Of a DNA stretch of 60,899 nucleotides, positions 42,449 to 53,067 are shown piece by piece. Both the position numbers and the translations under genes were made by a program. The notes beneath the pieces were generated by a model. It had not been told where the DNA came from, did no database searches, and saw only the letters and a program-made list of their open reading frames with translations. Numbering within the stretch: position 1 is the stretch's first letter; each line of letters starts with the position of its first letter. Source of the DNA: Streptosporangiales bacterium (GTDB taxonomy: Bacteria > Actinomycetota > Actinomycetes > Streptosporangiales > WHSR01). Location of the stretch: positions 1-60,899 of the forward strand of contig WHSR01000021.1 of the NCBI GenBank assembly GCA_009379995.1, written 5' to 3'.

Positions 42449-42777
42449 GCGTGGAACAGATCCCTGCGAATCGCGGCGGCATTGGAAAAGATCCTGATTC
42501 CGAGGACGACCACGACGGCGGTGGTCAGCTGCGAGCCCACCCCGAGCTGGTCGCCCAGGAACACGATGAGCGCCGCCACTACGGTGTTGGCGACGAACGA
42601 AACGACGAACACCCTCTCGTTGAAGACGCCTTCGAGCGTGGCGCGGACGGCGCCGAACAACGCGTCCAGGGCCGCGACGATGGCGATCGGGAGGTAGGGC
42701 TGCAGCCAGAGCGGAACGTCGGGCTGCAGCACGAGGCCGAGCGTGACTCCGATGGCGAGGCCGATCGCTGCGATCAC
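42445..42777 (-). CDS. Small basic family membrane protein (DUF1290, Sbp)
   Basis: A 110-aa integral membrane protein with three hydrophobic helices. The conserved segment PYLPIAIVAALDALFGAVRA is in the middle, and FNERVFVVSFVANTVVAALIVFLGDQLGVG follows. The GTG at 42777 overlaps the upstream DUF881 stop (GTGA) and its own stop overlaps the next DUF881 ATG, so the three-gene DUF881-Sbp-DUF881 unit is translationally linked. Function unknown. Confidence 0.9.
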   Translation of the reverse strand: MIAAIGLAIGVTLGLVLQPDVPLWLQPYLPIAIVAALDALFGAVRATLEGVFNERVFVVSFVANTVVAALIVFLGDQLGVGSQLTTAVVVVLGIRIFSNAAAIRRDLFHA

Positions 42778-43664
42778 CTTTGCCGCACCTCCCGGGCGTA
42801 GTGCAGGGTCAAAGCGGATGCCCCGGGCAGCTTCAGGCCTTCGTCTCTGCGAACCCCGAAGCCGATCCCGAAGGTCGATTCGAGGGTACGGAACAACCGC
42901 CCCGCCCTGCTGTCGGCGAAGCGCGTCTCCATCGTGTCGGGATCGCCGATCGCGGTGACCACGTACGGGGGGTTCACCGGACGGTAGTCGACGAGAATCG
43001 CGTCGCCGGCGGCGCGGATGGCGGTGACCGAGGTGAGCCGCTGCCCGTTGATCGCTATCGCGTCGGCGCCCGCCGCCCACAGCGAGTTGACCAGCTCCTG
43101 GAGGTCACGGTCGAGCACCCGCGCCCCGCTGATCACGTCGTCGGATTCCTGCTCGCTCCGCTCCGGGGCGTCGTCGACGGTCACCTGGATCCCCGGCCCC
43201 TCGACGGGCGTCTCCCCGGCGACGAACGCGAGCCGACTCAGCTCATGCTGCGTCCGCTGCCCCGCGGCGCTCTGCGCGAGCAGCGCTGCCCGGTGCCGGG
43301 CCGTCTCCCGGCGCTGCCGGACCAGTTCCCTCTGCAGCCGATCCGTCTGCCTGGTTTGACTCTCGATCTCCGCGACGAGCTCCTGCCGGTGGCGCTCGGC
43401 AACGGGTTCCTCCCGCCGTACCTTCGCCACGGCGGTGGCGAGGAGAAGCCCGATGGCGACGACGGTGACGAGGACGAGCACCGCGCCCGACCGGCTCGAT
43501 GTCCGTCCGTTCCCGCCCTCCCCGCGGCGCGCCGCCGTGGTGTACCCGGGGTCGAGCGCATCGCTCGTCATCAGGTCGGCGAGCAGCGACATCGAGGCAT
43601 CCGGCCGCTTCCACGGCCTCGGCGGCCCGCCTGGGGCGCCCGGCTGCTTGCTCATCGCCGCCAT
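42774..43664 (-). CDS. DUF881 family membrane-anchored protein (Rv1823-like)
   Basis: A 296-aa protein with a ~60-residue cytoplasmic tail, a TM helix (VLVLVTVVAIGLLLATAV), a coiled coil of Gln/Arg-rich repeats (~88-130), and a DUF881 domain with GPGIQVTVDDAPE, GADAIAINGQRLTSVTAIR and DYRPVNPPYVVTAIGDP. It is a paralog of the DUF881 protein two genes downstream. Start at 43664 or the in-frame ATG at 43655 (MSKQPG). Confidence 0.88.
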   Translation of the reverse strand: MAAMSKQPGAPGGPPRPWKRPDASMSLLADLMTSDALDPGYTTAARRGEGGNGRTSSRSGAVLVLVTVVAIGLLLATAVAKVRREEPVAERHRQELVAEIESQTRQTDRLQRELVRQRRETARHRAALLAQSAAGQRTQHELSRLAFVAGETPVEGPGIQVTVDDAPERSEQESDDVISGARVLDRDLQELVNSLWAAGADAIAINGQRLTSVTAIRAAGDAILVDYRPVNPPYVVTAIGDPDTMETRFADSRAGRLFRTLESTFGIGFGVRRDEGLKLPGASALTLHYAREVRQR

Positions 43665-43681
43665 TCTTGCGCACGGAGAAT

Positions 43682-43705
43682 CGCGAAGAACATCGCGAAG
43701 AACAT
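43682..43705. repeat. 12-bp tandem duplication just past the 43716 stop
   Basis: CGCGAAGAACAT occurs twice in tandem in the 51-bp gap between the nucleotidyltransferase stop and the DUF881 start. It has no obvious function and resembles the other short tandem duplications in this window. Confidence 0.85.
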
Positions 43706-43715
43706 CCCGAGGCGG

Positions 43716-46217
43716 CTACGTCGTGCCGGCGCGCTCGACCACCTCGGCCCATTCCTCGAGGAGCGCCTGGGCGCTGTCCTCGTCGGGTCCCTCCGACCAC
43801 AGGTGGGTGATCGCGTCCGAGGGATCCGGCAGCACCAGCACCCAGCGCCCGTCCTCCTCGACCACCCGCACCCCGTCGGTGGTGTCGAGCGTGCGCCCGG
43901 CCGACGCCTCGACGACGGCGCGCATGACGCTGCCCTTCGCCGCCCACGGGGTCGGCACCGAACGCTTCAGCAGGTGCGCCTCCGGGATGCGCTGATCGAT
44001 CTGGCGAAGCGACAGCCGGGTACGCGCCACCAGCCCCAGCAGCCGGGCGAAGGCGGCGATCCCGTCGAGGGTCGAGCTGAACTCGGGAATGATGAACCCC
44101 CCACGCCCGTCGCCGGCGAAGATGACATCGCGCTCGCGGGCCGCCTTGGTCAACTCGTCCAGCGAGGTGGAGGTCCACTGCACCGCCACCCCGTGGAAGC
44201 GGCACACCTGCTCGGCCACCCGGGTGGTGGTCACCGGAAGCGCCACCCGCCCGCTCCGCAGTTCGGCCGCGACCAGGTCCAGCACCACCAGCAGGGCGCG
44301 CTCGCCGCTGATCTGCTCGCCGCTCTCGTCGACCAAGGCGATGCGCTCACCCACCGGGTCGAACCGCACTCCGAACGCCGCGCGGGAGGACGACACCAGC
44401 TCGCCCAGCCGCTGGAGGTCCCGCATGCGCTCGGCCAGGGTCTCGGTCGGCGACACCTCGTCGAGGCGGGCGTTGACGGTGAGCACGTCGACGCCGACCC
44501 GGCCGAGGAGGTAGGGCAGGACCAGCGACGCGGTGCCGCCCGCGCAGTCGACGACGAGCTTCAGCTTCGCCTCCTGGACGCCGCCCATGTCCAGCCCGCC
44601 CAGCAGCTCCTGGGTGTAGGTCTCGACCACCCGCGGCGGGAAGCTCAGCTCGGCGATCTCGCCGGGGAACGCCCGCCGGAACTCCTGGCGCCCGAAGACC
44701 CTCTCCAGCTTGCGCTGCGTCGCCCGGGACAGGTCCGCCCCGTCCTCGTCCAGGAAGACGATGTCGATGCCCTGCGGGTCGCCGGGCGTCGTCTGCAGGG
44801 CGATGCCGCCGGAGTTGTCCGTCCGCATCGTCTCGTAGCGGGCCACCGGCAGCGGGGAGCCCTCGAGGTCCCGTACGTTGATCGCGCTGGCGGTGAGCGC
44901 GCTGACCACCGCGCGCTTGAAGGCCCGCGCCGCCCGGGACGCGTCGCGGGACGTGGTGACGCTCGATCCCTTCTTCAGCGTGGTCGCGTACGCGCTGGCG
45001 AGCCGGACGCACAGCTCGGGGGTGATCTCGACGTTGATGAGGCCGGAGACCCCGCGCGGTCCGAACAGGGTGCGCTGGCCGCGGGATTCCCAGATCACGC
45101 TGGTGTTGACCATCGCCCCGGCCTCGATGGTCTTGAACGGATAGACCTTGACCTCGGAGGACAGGAAGGCCTCGTCCTCGATCACGCATTCGTCGCCGAC
45201 GATCGCGCCCTCCTCGATCCGGGCGGCGCGCATGACGTCGGTGTTCTTCCCGATGACACACCCACGGAGGTTCGTGTTCGGCCCGATGAAGACGTTGTCG
45301 TGTACCACGGCGCGATGCAGGAAGGCGGCCTCCTTGACCACCACGTTGCTGCCCAGCACGGTGAATTCGCGCAGCTCGGCGCCGGCCTCGACCTTTGCGT
45401 AGTTTCCGACGTGCAGCGGGCCCTTCAGGATCGCCTCGGGATCCACCTCGGCGCCCTCGGCGACCCACACGCCGGGCGCCACCTCGAACCCGTCGATCTC
45501 CGCCTCGACCTTTCCGGACAGCACGTCCGCCTGGGCCTTCAGGTAGCTCTCGTGGGTGCCGACGTCCTCCCAGTACCCCTCCGCGACGTACCCGTACAGC
45601 GGCGCTCCCTCGGCGAGCAGGCGTGGGAAGACATCGGCCGACCAGTCCACCGCCTCACCGGCGGGAACCGCGTCGAGGACCTCCGGCTCCATCACGTAGA
45701 TGCCGGTGTTGACGGTGTCCGAGAACACCTGACCCCAGGTCGGCTTCTCCAGGAAACGTCCGATCCGGCCATCCTCGTCGACGATGATGATCCCGAACTC
45801 CAAGGGGTTGGCGACCCGCTTGAGCCCGATGGTGACGAGAGCGCCTCTCTCCCGGTGGAACCGCACCATGGCGCTCAGGTCGATGTCGGTGAGCGCGTCA
45901 CCCGAGATCACCAGGAACCGGCCGTCGCGCAGCGCATCCTCGGCGTTCTTGATGCTTCCCGCGGTGCCGAGCGGCATCTCCTCGGTGGCGTACTGGAGGT
46001 TCATCCCCAGCTCGTCCCCGTCGCCGAAGTAGTTGCGCACCAGCGAGGCGAGGAACTGCACGGTAACCACCGTCTCGCTGAAGCCGTGGCGTTTCAGGAG
46101 CCGCAGGACATGCTCCATGATCGGCTGGTTCACCACCGGCAGCAGCGGTTTCGGCTGGTTGGCCGTCATCGGGCGTAGTCGGGTGCCCTCTCCCCCTGCC
46201 ATGACGACAGCCCTCAT
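43716..46217 (-). CDS. Mannose-1-phosphate guanylyltransferase / phosphomannomutase-like fusion
   Basis: An 833-aa three-part enzyme. Residues 1-235 form a nucleotidyltransferase with AVVMAGGEGTRLRPMT and Lys in PKPLLPVVNQP. About 250-370 is a left-handed beta-helix of hexapeptide repeats. About 380-830 is a phosphohexomutase. In the mutase the usual TASHNP serine loop is replaced by a degenerate TTSRDAS segment, so mutase activity may be altered. It probably makes GDP-mannose or another NDP-sugar for cell envelope or glycan synthesis. The ATG at 46217 overlaps the pgsA stop (ATGA). Confidence 0.85.
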   Translation of the reverse strand: MRAVVMAGGEGTRLRPMTANQPKPLLPVVNQPIMEHVLRLLKRHGFSETVVTVQFLASLVRNYFGDGDELGMNLQYATEEMPLGTAGSIKNAEDALRDGRFLVISGDALTDIDLSAMVRFHRERGALVTIGLKRVANPLEFGIIIVDEDGRIGRFLEKPTWGQVFSDTVNTGIYVMEPEVLDAVPAGEAVDWSADVFPRLLAEGAPLYGYVAEGYWEDVGTHESYLKAQADVLSGKVEAEIDGFEVAPGVWVAEGAEVDPEAILKGPLHVGNYAKVEAGAELREFTVLGSNVVVKEAAFLHRAVVHDNVFIGPNTNLRGCVIGKNTDVMRAARIEEGAIVGDECVIEDEAFLSSEVKVYPFKTIEAGAMVNTSVIWESRGQRTLFGPRGVSGLINVEITPELCVRLASAYATTLKKGSSVTTSRDASRAARAFKRAVVSALTASAINVRDLEGSPLPVARYETMRTDNSGGIALQTTPGDPQGIDIVFLDEDGADLSRATQRKLERVFGRQEFRRAFPGEIAELSFPPRVVETYTQELLGGLDMGGVQEAKLKLVVDCAGGTASLVLPYLLGRVGVDVLTVNARLDEVSPTETLAERMRDLQRLGELVSSSRAAFGVRFDPVGERIALVDESGEQISGERALLVVLDLVAAELRSGRVALPVTTTRVAEQVCRFHGVAVQWTSTSLDELTKAARERDVIFAGDGRGGFIIPEFSSTLDGIAAFARLLGLVARTRLSLRQIDQRIPEAHLLKRSVPTPWAAKGSVMRAVVEASAGRTLDTTDGVRVVEEDGRWVLVLPDPSDAITHLWSEGPDEDSAQALLEEWAEVVERAGTT

Positions 46218-46888
46218 GCGGGCCGCCCCTCGTGTTCGGGGGTCACGCTGCTACTCCTTTCCGCGTCGGTTTCGGTGGCCTCGGCGGCGGGCCCCCGACG
46301 AGCAGCCGAGACGAGCTGACCTACCTGCAGGACGTACAGGACCGCCGCGCACCAATACAATCCCGTCCCCCAGAGGGCGAACCCCCAACCGGTGATGTTC
46401 GCGATCTCGGCCAAGGTGCCCTCCTGGCCGCCGAGGAACAGCAGCGGAAACGCGTACAGCAGGCACATCGTGGCGGCCTTGCCGAGGAAGTGCACCTGTA
46501 GGGGCTCGTAGCGGTGCAGATAGAGGGCGGCCAGGGCGATGGCGAGCAGCAGCTCACGGGCGACAAGCAGCGCCGCGAACCACCACGGAATGATCTCGCG
46601 GAGCGTCAGGCCGGCGAGGATGGCGACGATGTAGAGACGGTCGGCGGCCGGGTCGAGGAGCTTGCCCACCTGTGAGGCCTGGTTCCAGGCGCGTGCCAGC
46701 TTGCCGTCCAGCCAGTCGGTGAAGCCGCTCGCGGCCAGGACCCCCAGAGCCCACAGGTCGGCCTTTGGCCCGAGCACCAGCCACAGGAACAGCGGGACAC
46801 CCGCCAGCCTGGCCACGCTGAGCCCATTGGGCACGGTCAGCAGCCGGGTCGGGTACGCGTCCTGACCAGCGCTGCCGCGGGAATCCAC
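46214..46888 (-). CDS. CDP-alcohol phosphatidyltransferase (PgsA-like)
   Basis: A 224-aa membrane enzyme with the CDP-alcohol phosphotransferase motif D-G-x2-A-R-x8-G-x3-D-x3-D (DGKLARAWNQASQVGKLLDPAADR, ~residues 61-84) and about six hydrophobic segments. It transfers a phosphatidyl group from CDP-diacylglycerol to an alcohol such as glycerol-3-phosphate or inositol phosphate. The position matches Rv1822 (pgsA2). It is the first gene of the leftward block reaching gcvP. The C-terminus is a charged Glu/Arg tail. Confidence 0.88.
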   Translation of the reverse strand: MDSRGSAGQDAYPTRLLTVPNGLSVARLAGVPLFLWLVLGPKADLWALGVLAASGFTDWLDGKLARAWNQASQVGKLLDPAADRLYIVAILAGLTLREIIPWWFAALLVARELLLAIALAALYLHRYEPLQVHFLGKAATMCLLYAFPLLFLGGQEGTLAEIANITGWGFALWGTGLYWCAAVLYVLQVGQLVSAARRGPAAEATETDAERSSSVTPEHEGRPA

Positions 46889-47035
46889 GCAACCTCCCCT
46901 CGCCGCATCCCCCTTTGGACCCTACCTGCAACCCGGAGACCGGGCTCGGCCGACATGGCCGGTATGGGTCGGCGTGGCATTAATGCGATCTTCGGGGCCT
47001 TGCGTCCCCCGGGGGCCATCGAGTTACCGTGCAAG

Positions 47036-48780
<1,745 letters not shown>

Positions 48781-48782
48781 GG

Positions 48783-49160
48783 GTCGCAGCCGCACACTGG
48801 CCGGGTGCGTCGGTCCATCCGGTGCCACCGGCGGGCCCGGACGCGGTGGATCTTTGGTACCGGGGGCTCCGGTCGCTCCCACCGGCCGCCGGCGGGGTCC
48901 CGCGGATCCTCGCCGGCGACTTCAACGCGACCCTCGACCACGCGGCGCTGCGGGCGGTGCTCGACACCGGTTACCGGGACGCCGCCGCCTATGTCGGAAA
49001 GGGCCTGGCCCCGACCTGGCCGGCCGGCGGCCCGCTTCCCCCGGTCACCATCGACCACGTGCTCGTGGACGGCGGATACTTCGTGCGCGACACGAGCGTG
49101 CACGAACTTCCCGGCAGCGACCACCGCGCCGTCTTCGCGGACGTGCTGTCTATAACATGA
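48783..49160 (+). pseudogene. C-terminal remnant of an endonuclease/exonuclease/phosphatase-family protein
   Basis: About 125 codons in one open frame encode the end of an EEP-fold protein: AGDFNATLDH (metal site), DAAAYVGKGLAPTWPAGG, TIDHVLVDGGY and SDHRAVFADV (catalytic Asp-His). The N-terminal ~200 residues expected in the family (Mg/catalytic Glu and His) are missing. The frame joins unrelated sequence 2 bp after the thiC stop. A GTG at 48822 could start a truncated protein but lacks a clear ribosome site. A deletion that fused thiC to the remnant is the simplest reading. Confidence 0.75.
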
Positions 49161-49166
49161 CGTTCC

Positions 49167-49751
49167 ATGGCAGTCCAGGAGACCGGGTGGTTCTTCCCCG
49201 CCCCCGAAGAGTCGGAGCTGCCGGAGAACCTGCGCAAGCTCTTCGCCAAGGCGCGGGAGAACCTGGGCTTCGTACCGAACGTCTTTCACTCCTACGCGTA
49301 CCGGCCGGAACGGCTGTCGGCCTGGTTCGCCCATTACCGCCAGCTCCACGAGCCCACCGAGAGCCTCTCCGCGGCGGACCGAGAGATGATCGCCGTGGTC
49401 GTCTCGATGGTCAACGGCTGTGTGTACTGCCTCGTGGCGCACGGCACGGACCTCGCCGACGCGCTCGGCGACCGGGTCGAGGCCGACCGGATCACCCTCG
49501 ACTGGCGCCGCGCCGGCCTGGACGAGAAGCGGGCACGGATCTGCGAGTACGCCGAGAAGCTCACCGCGCGGCCCCGCGAGTGCGACCCGGCGGACCTGGA
49601 AGGGCTCCGCGAGGTCGGGCTCACCGACGAGGAGATCTGGGACGTCATCGAGATCGCCGCCATGTACAACTTCACCAACCGCATGGCCATGGCGACCGGC
49701 CACCTGCCGAACCGGGAGTACCACCGCGCCGACCGGTCGCCAGGCTCCTAG
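49167..49751 (+). CDS. Carboxymuconolactone decarboxylase/AhpD-like peroxidase-related protein
   Basis: A 194-aa all-helical AhpD-fold protein. The redox pair C85-x2-C88 with His92 ([11 protein letters not shown]) is the active site of AhpD-like alkylhydroperoxidases. Family motifs [16 protein letters not shown] and [16 protein letters not shown] are present. It probably reduces peroxides, although some members act in other pathways. There is no strong ribosome site; the start follows the EEP remnant by 6 bp. It converges on phoD with an 8-bp gap. Confidence 0.85.
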   Translation: MAVQETGWFFPAPEESELPENLRKLFAKARENLGFVPNVFHSYAYRPERLSAWFAHYRQLHEPTESLSAADREMIAVVVSMVNGCVYCLVAHGTDLADALGDRVEADRITLDWRRAGLDEKRARICEYAEKLTARPRECDPADLEGLREVGLTDEEIWDVIEIAAMYNFTNRMAMATGHLPNREYHRADRSPGS

Positions 49752-49759
49752 CGGGTGGG

Positions 49760-51460
49760 TTAGCGGGTGTGCCGGGCGCCGGCGCGGCGCTGAGGCTCGA
49801 TCCTGTCCCGCTCCGTGGTGGACGTTCTGGAGCGAGCATCGGCCAGCGAGGTGCCGCCGTCCCTGTTCAAGCCGGGTCGACCGTCCTCGACGACGAAGGA
49901 CGCCCGGGTGGTGGCCGGGGCGCCCGTGCGCTGGACGTACGGGACCACCCGGTAGTCGGCCCGGAATTCCCCCGGACCGGCCGTACAGCTCACGTAACCG
50001 CGATAGTTGTTGTAGAACCTGATGTGCGGGTTCTCCGCGAGAATCGCCTCTGTTTCGTCCTGGACGTCCGAGCCGTCGCCTCCGCTGGCGATGGAGGTGC
50101 CGACAAATTCCACGCCGAGCGTCTTTGATTCCGGCTCGGTAAAATCGGCCTTCAGCTCGCTGGCCCAGCTCGCGTGCACATCCCCGGTAATGACGATGGG
50201 GTTACGAACATTGTTCTCCTCGATGAACCCGAGGATTCGGTCACGGGAACCGAGATAGCCATCCCAGGCGTCCATGTTGAACCGCTCCCCCGAGTCCGGG
50301 TCGAAATCGAGCCGGGCGAAGAACACCTGTTGGGCGAGGATCTTCCAGCGTGCCGTCGAGGCGGCGAGCCCGTCGAGCAGCCAGCGCTCCTGCCTCTCCC
50401 CGGTCAGAGAGCGGCTCGGATCGGCCTGTTCGTCGTTCGGCGGCTGGAGACCGTCGCCGGCCGCCTGGTTGTCGCGGTACTGACGGGTGTCGAGCACGTC
50501 GAACTCGACCAGGTCGCCGTAGCCGATCCGGCGGTAGAGCTGCATGTCGGGGCCGCTCGGCACGGCGGAACGCCGCAGCGGCATGTGTTCGTAGTAGGCC
50601 TGGTACGCGGCGGCCCGGCGGCGCAGGAACTCCTCCGGATCGATCTCGTCCTCGGAGATCTGGTCGGCGTAGTTGTTCTCCACCTCGTGGTCGTCCCAGG
50701 TGACGATCCACGGAGCGGAGGCGTGCGCCGCTTGGAGATCCTCGTCCGTCCGGTACTGGGCGTGCCGGTTGCGGTAGTCGTCGAGCGAGACGATCTCCGG
50801 GCCGCTGTGGTGGCGGACGTTGCCCTCCGGTGCGACGTACTCGTCCGACCCGTACTCGTAGATGTAGTCGCCGAGGTGGATGATGAGGTCGAGGTTTTCC
50901 TCGGCCATGTGCCGGTAGGCCGTGTAGTAGCCGTGCTCGTACTGCTGGCAGGAGGCGAAGGCGAACGACATCTGGGAGACGCTGTCCCCCGGCGCCGGGG
51001 CCGTGCGGGTCCTGCCCACTGGGCTGATGTCCGAGCCCGCCTTGAACCGGTAGTAGTACTCCCGGCCGGGTCGCAGCCCGCCCACCTCGACGTGCACCGA
51101 ATGCCCGAGTTCGGGTACCGCGTCGGCGGTTCCGCTCCGGACGACGCGCCGGAAGCCCTCGTCGCGGGCGATCTGCCACTGCACCGGCACCTTCCGATCC
51201 GGCATCCCCCCGCGGCCCGTCGGGTCGGGCGCCAGCCGGGTCCAGAGCACCACGCCGTCGGACAGCGGATCGCCGGAGGCGACTCCCAGTTTGAAGGGGT
51301 TGTCCTGGAACCGGACCCGGGCGAGCGATTTCTCGGTGTACGGGCCGGCGCCGAAGATGACGGCGGCCGCACCAAGACCGCTCAGTTCCAGGAACCTTCT
51401 CCGGTCAATTCCCCAGAAGCGTTCCAGCGGCCGGTATTTCTTCGCAAGGTGCATCGACAC
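49760..51460 (-). CDS. phoD: Alkaline phosphatase D (PhoD), Tat-exported
   Basis: A 566-aa secreted phosphodiesterase/phosphatase. The twin-arginine signal is RRRFLELSGLGAAAVIFGAG (residues ~20-39). A fibronectin-like PhoD N-domain (FKLGVASGDPLSDGVVLWTRLAP) precedes the catalytic Fe3+/Ca2+ site. The metal site shows FAFASCQQYEHG, HLGDYIYEYG, WDDHEVENNY and ITGDVHASWASELK. It releases phosphate from organic phosphates outside the cell under phosphate limitation. The GTG at 51460, with GGAGGTGG upstream, is preferred over the ATG at 51454. Confidence 0.93.
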   Translation of the reverse strand: MSMHLAKKYRPLERFWGIDRRRFLELSGLGAAAVIFGAGPYTEKSLARVRFQDNPFKLGVASGDPLSDGVVLWTRLAPDPTGRGGMPDRKVPVQWQIARDEGFRRVVRSGTADAVPELGHSVHVEVGGLRPGREYYYRFKAGSDISPVGRTRTAPAPGDSVSQMSFAFASCQQYEHGYYTAYRHMAEENLDLIIHLGDYIYEYGSDEYVAPEGNVRHHSGPEIVSLDDYRNRHAQYRTDEDLQAAHASAPWIVTWDDHEVENNYADQISEDEIDPEEFLRRRAAAYQAYYEHMPLRRSAVPSGPDMQLYRRIGYGDLVEFDVLDTRQYRDNQAAGDGLQPPNDEQADPSRSLTGERQERWLLDGLAASTARWKILAQQVFFARLDFDPDSGERFNMDAWDGYLGSRDRILGFIEENNVRNPIVITGDVHASWASELKADFTEPESKTLGVEFVGTSIASGGDGSDVQDETEAILAENPHIRFYNNYRGYVSCTAGPGEFRADYRVVPYVQRTGAPATTRASFVVEDGRPGLNRDGGTSLADARSRTSTTERDRIEPQRRAGARHTR

Positions 51461-51607
51461 AGATTTTCCACCTCCAGGACCGCACCTTCTCCACCAGCGG
51501 ACGGTAGAGATCGATGAGAAGGCCCCGGGGACGACCCGGTTAACACGAGTTGAGGTTTTTGTGTCGTTTTTCCGGTGAATGCTGCCGCTACCTGATGCCG
51601 ACCCTGG

Positions 51608-52933
51608 CTACTCCCGGTAGGCGACGGCGACGACCAGCGTCGCCACCACGGCGACCGCCATCACGTAGCCGGCGACGGCCAGGCTGGTCCCGGTGGCGCC
51701 GGTCAGCCCGGCCGCGACGAACGGGGCGGTGCCGCCGAAGACGGCGGTGGCGACGTTGTAGGACACCCCCGACGCGGTCGCGCGCACGTCCACCGGAAAC
51801 AGGTCCGCGAGGCTCACCGTCATCGGGGTGAGGAGGAAGAAGAGGCCGAGCACCAGGAGCAGCTCGGCGGCGATCGCCGCGCCCAGCGTGCCGAGGTCGG
51901 CCAGGAGGAAGATGGGCACCGGCGCCACGACGAAGTACCCGGCCCCGACGAGCAGCAGCGGACGGCGCCCGACCCGGTCGGCCAGCCAGCCGGCGGCGAC
52001 CGCGGCGGCGGCCAGCACGATGAGCGCAACGGTGCTGGCGAGGAACGCGTCGGACTCGGCGAGCCCGACCTCCTCGATCAGGTACGTGGAGAAGTACCCG
52101 GTCAGCAGGAACCCGGCCACCATGTAGGTCATCGCGAGCCCGACGAACAGCAGCATGTTCCGCCATTGGGTGCGGAAGGCGTCGGCGAAGGACGTCCTCG
52201 GTTCGGCCGCCCGCTCCCGGATGTCCGCGATCGCCCGGTACTCCGGGGTGTCCTCGACCCGGCTGCGGATATAGAAGGCGACGAGCGCCAACAGCGCGGT
52301 GGTCAGGAACGGGATCCGCCATCCCCAGGCCTGGAGTGCTTCCTCGCCGAGGATCCGACCCAGCAGCGACGACAGCCCGGAGGCTGCCACCAGGCCGAGG
52401 AACACGCCGGAGGCGACGTAGCCGGCTCGCAGCGCACGCTTCTCGCCGCCGCTGTACTCGATCATGAAGGTCGCCGCGCTGGAGTACTCGCCGCTGGCTC
52501 CGACGCCCTGCACGAGCCGGCACAGCAACAGCAGCACGGCCGCCCAGATGCCGAGCACCGGGTAGGTGGGCAGCAGCCCGATCGCGAAGGTTCCGGCGCT
52601 CATCACCAGGATGGTGAGGACGAGGACCCGCTGGCGTCCCACCACGTCGCCCAGTCGCCCCCAGATGGCCCCGCCGAACGGTCGCACCACGAACGCGCTG
52701 GCGTAGATGAAGAACGTGGACAGCAGCGCCGCGTTGCGGTCGCCCTCGGGGAAGAACTGCGAGGCGATGAACGGGGCCATGAAGCCGTAGATGGCGAAGT
52801 CGTACCACTCCACGAAGTTCCCGACCATGCTCGCAGCGATCGCCCGCCGCGTGATGTGCGGGGTTATCGGGGGAATGCGGAGCGTCTCGCCGGTGGCCGT
52901 GCGCACCGTGCGCACAGCGTGATCTTCGGACAC
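51608..52933 (-). CDS. MFS transporter, metabolite:H+ symporter (MHS) family
   Basis: A 441-aa 12-TM permease. The MHS hallmark is near the start: RRAIAASMVGNFVEWYDFAIYGFMAPFIASQFFP. The loop 2-3 motif GRLGDVVGRQRVL and loop 8-9 GWLADRVGRRPLLLVG are the MFS signatures. Relatives carry 2-oxoglutarate, proline/betaine or citrate with protons. The substrate is unknown. The GTG start at 52933 diverges from the Tm-1-like gene at 53068. Confidence 0.9.
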   Translation of the reverse strand: MSEDHAVRTVRTATGETLRIPPITPHITRRAIAASMVGNFVEWYDFAIYGFMAPFIASQFFPEGDRNAALLSTFFIYASAFVVRPFGGAIWGRLGDVVGRQRVLVLTILVMSAGTFAIGLLPTYPVLGIWAAVLLLLCRLVQGVGASGEYSSAATFMIEYSGGEKRALRAGYVASGVFLGLVAASGLSSLLGRILGEEALQAWGWRIPFLTTALLALVAFYIRSRVEDTPEYRAIADIRERAAEPRTSFADAFRTQWRNMLLFVGLAMTYMVAGFLLTGYFSTYLIEEVGLAESDAFLASTVALIVLAAAAVAAGWLADRVGRRPLLLVGAGYFVVAPVPIFLLADLGTLGAAIAAELLLVLGLFFLLTPMTVSLADLFPVDVRATASGVSYNVATAVFGGTAPFVAAGLTGATGTSLAVAGYVMAVAVVATLVVAVAYRE

Positions 52934-53067
52934 GAGGCCTCATGATCGCACCGCCGATATAGCCGGCACAATCACCACAGCTGCCCGGAGCTGCGCGCCG
53001 GTTGACGGCCCGTGCTGGATCGAAGATCGTTGTCACACAGGGGCTCACCGCGTCACAGGGAGCCGGC

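Noticed and set aside
42780..46178. 1132-codon open frame on the plus strand
   Set aside because: It lies antisense to the DUF881 gene and the nucleotidyltransferase-mutase fusion; no start signal or domain.
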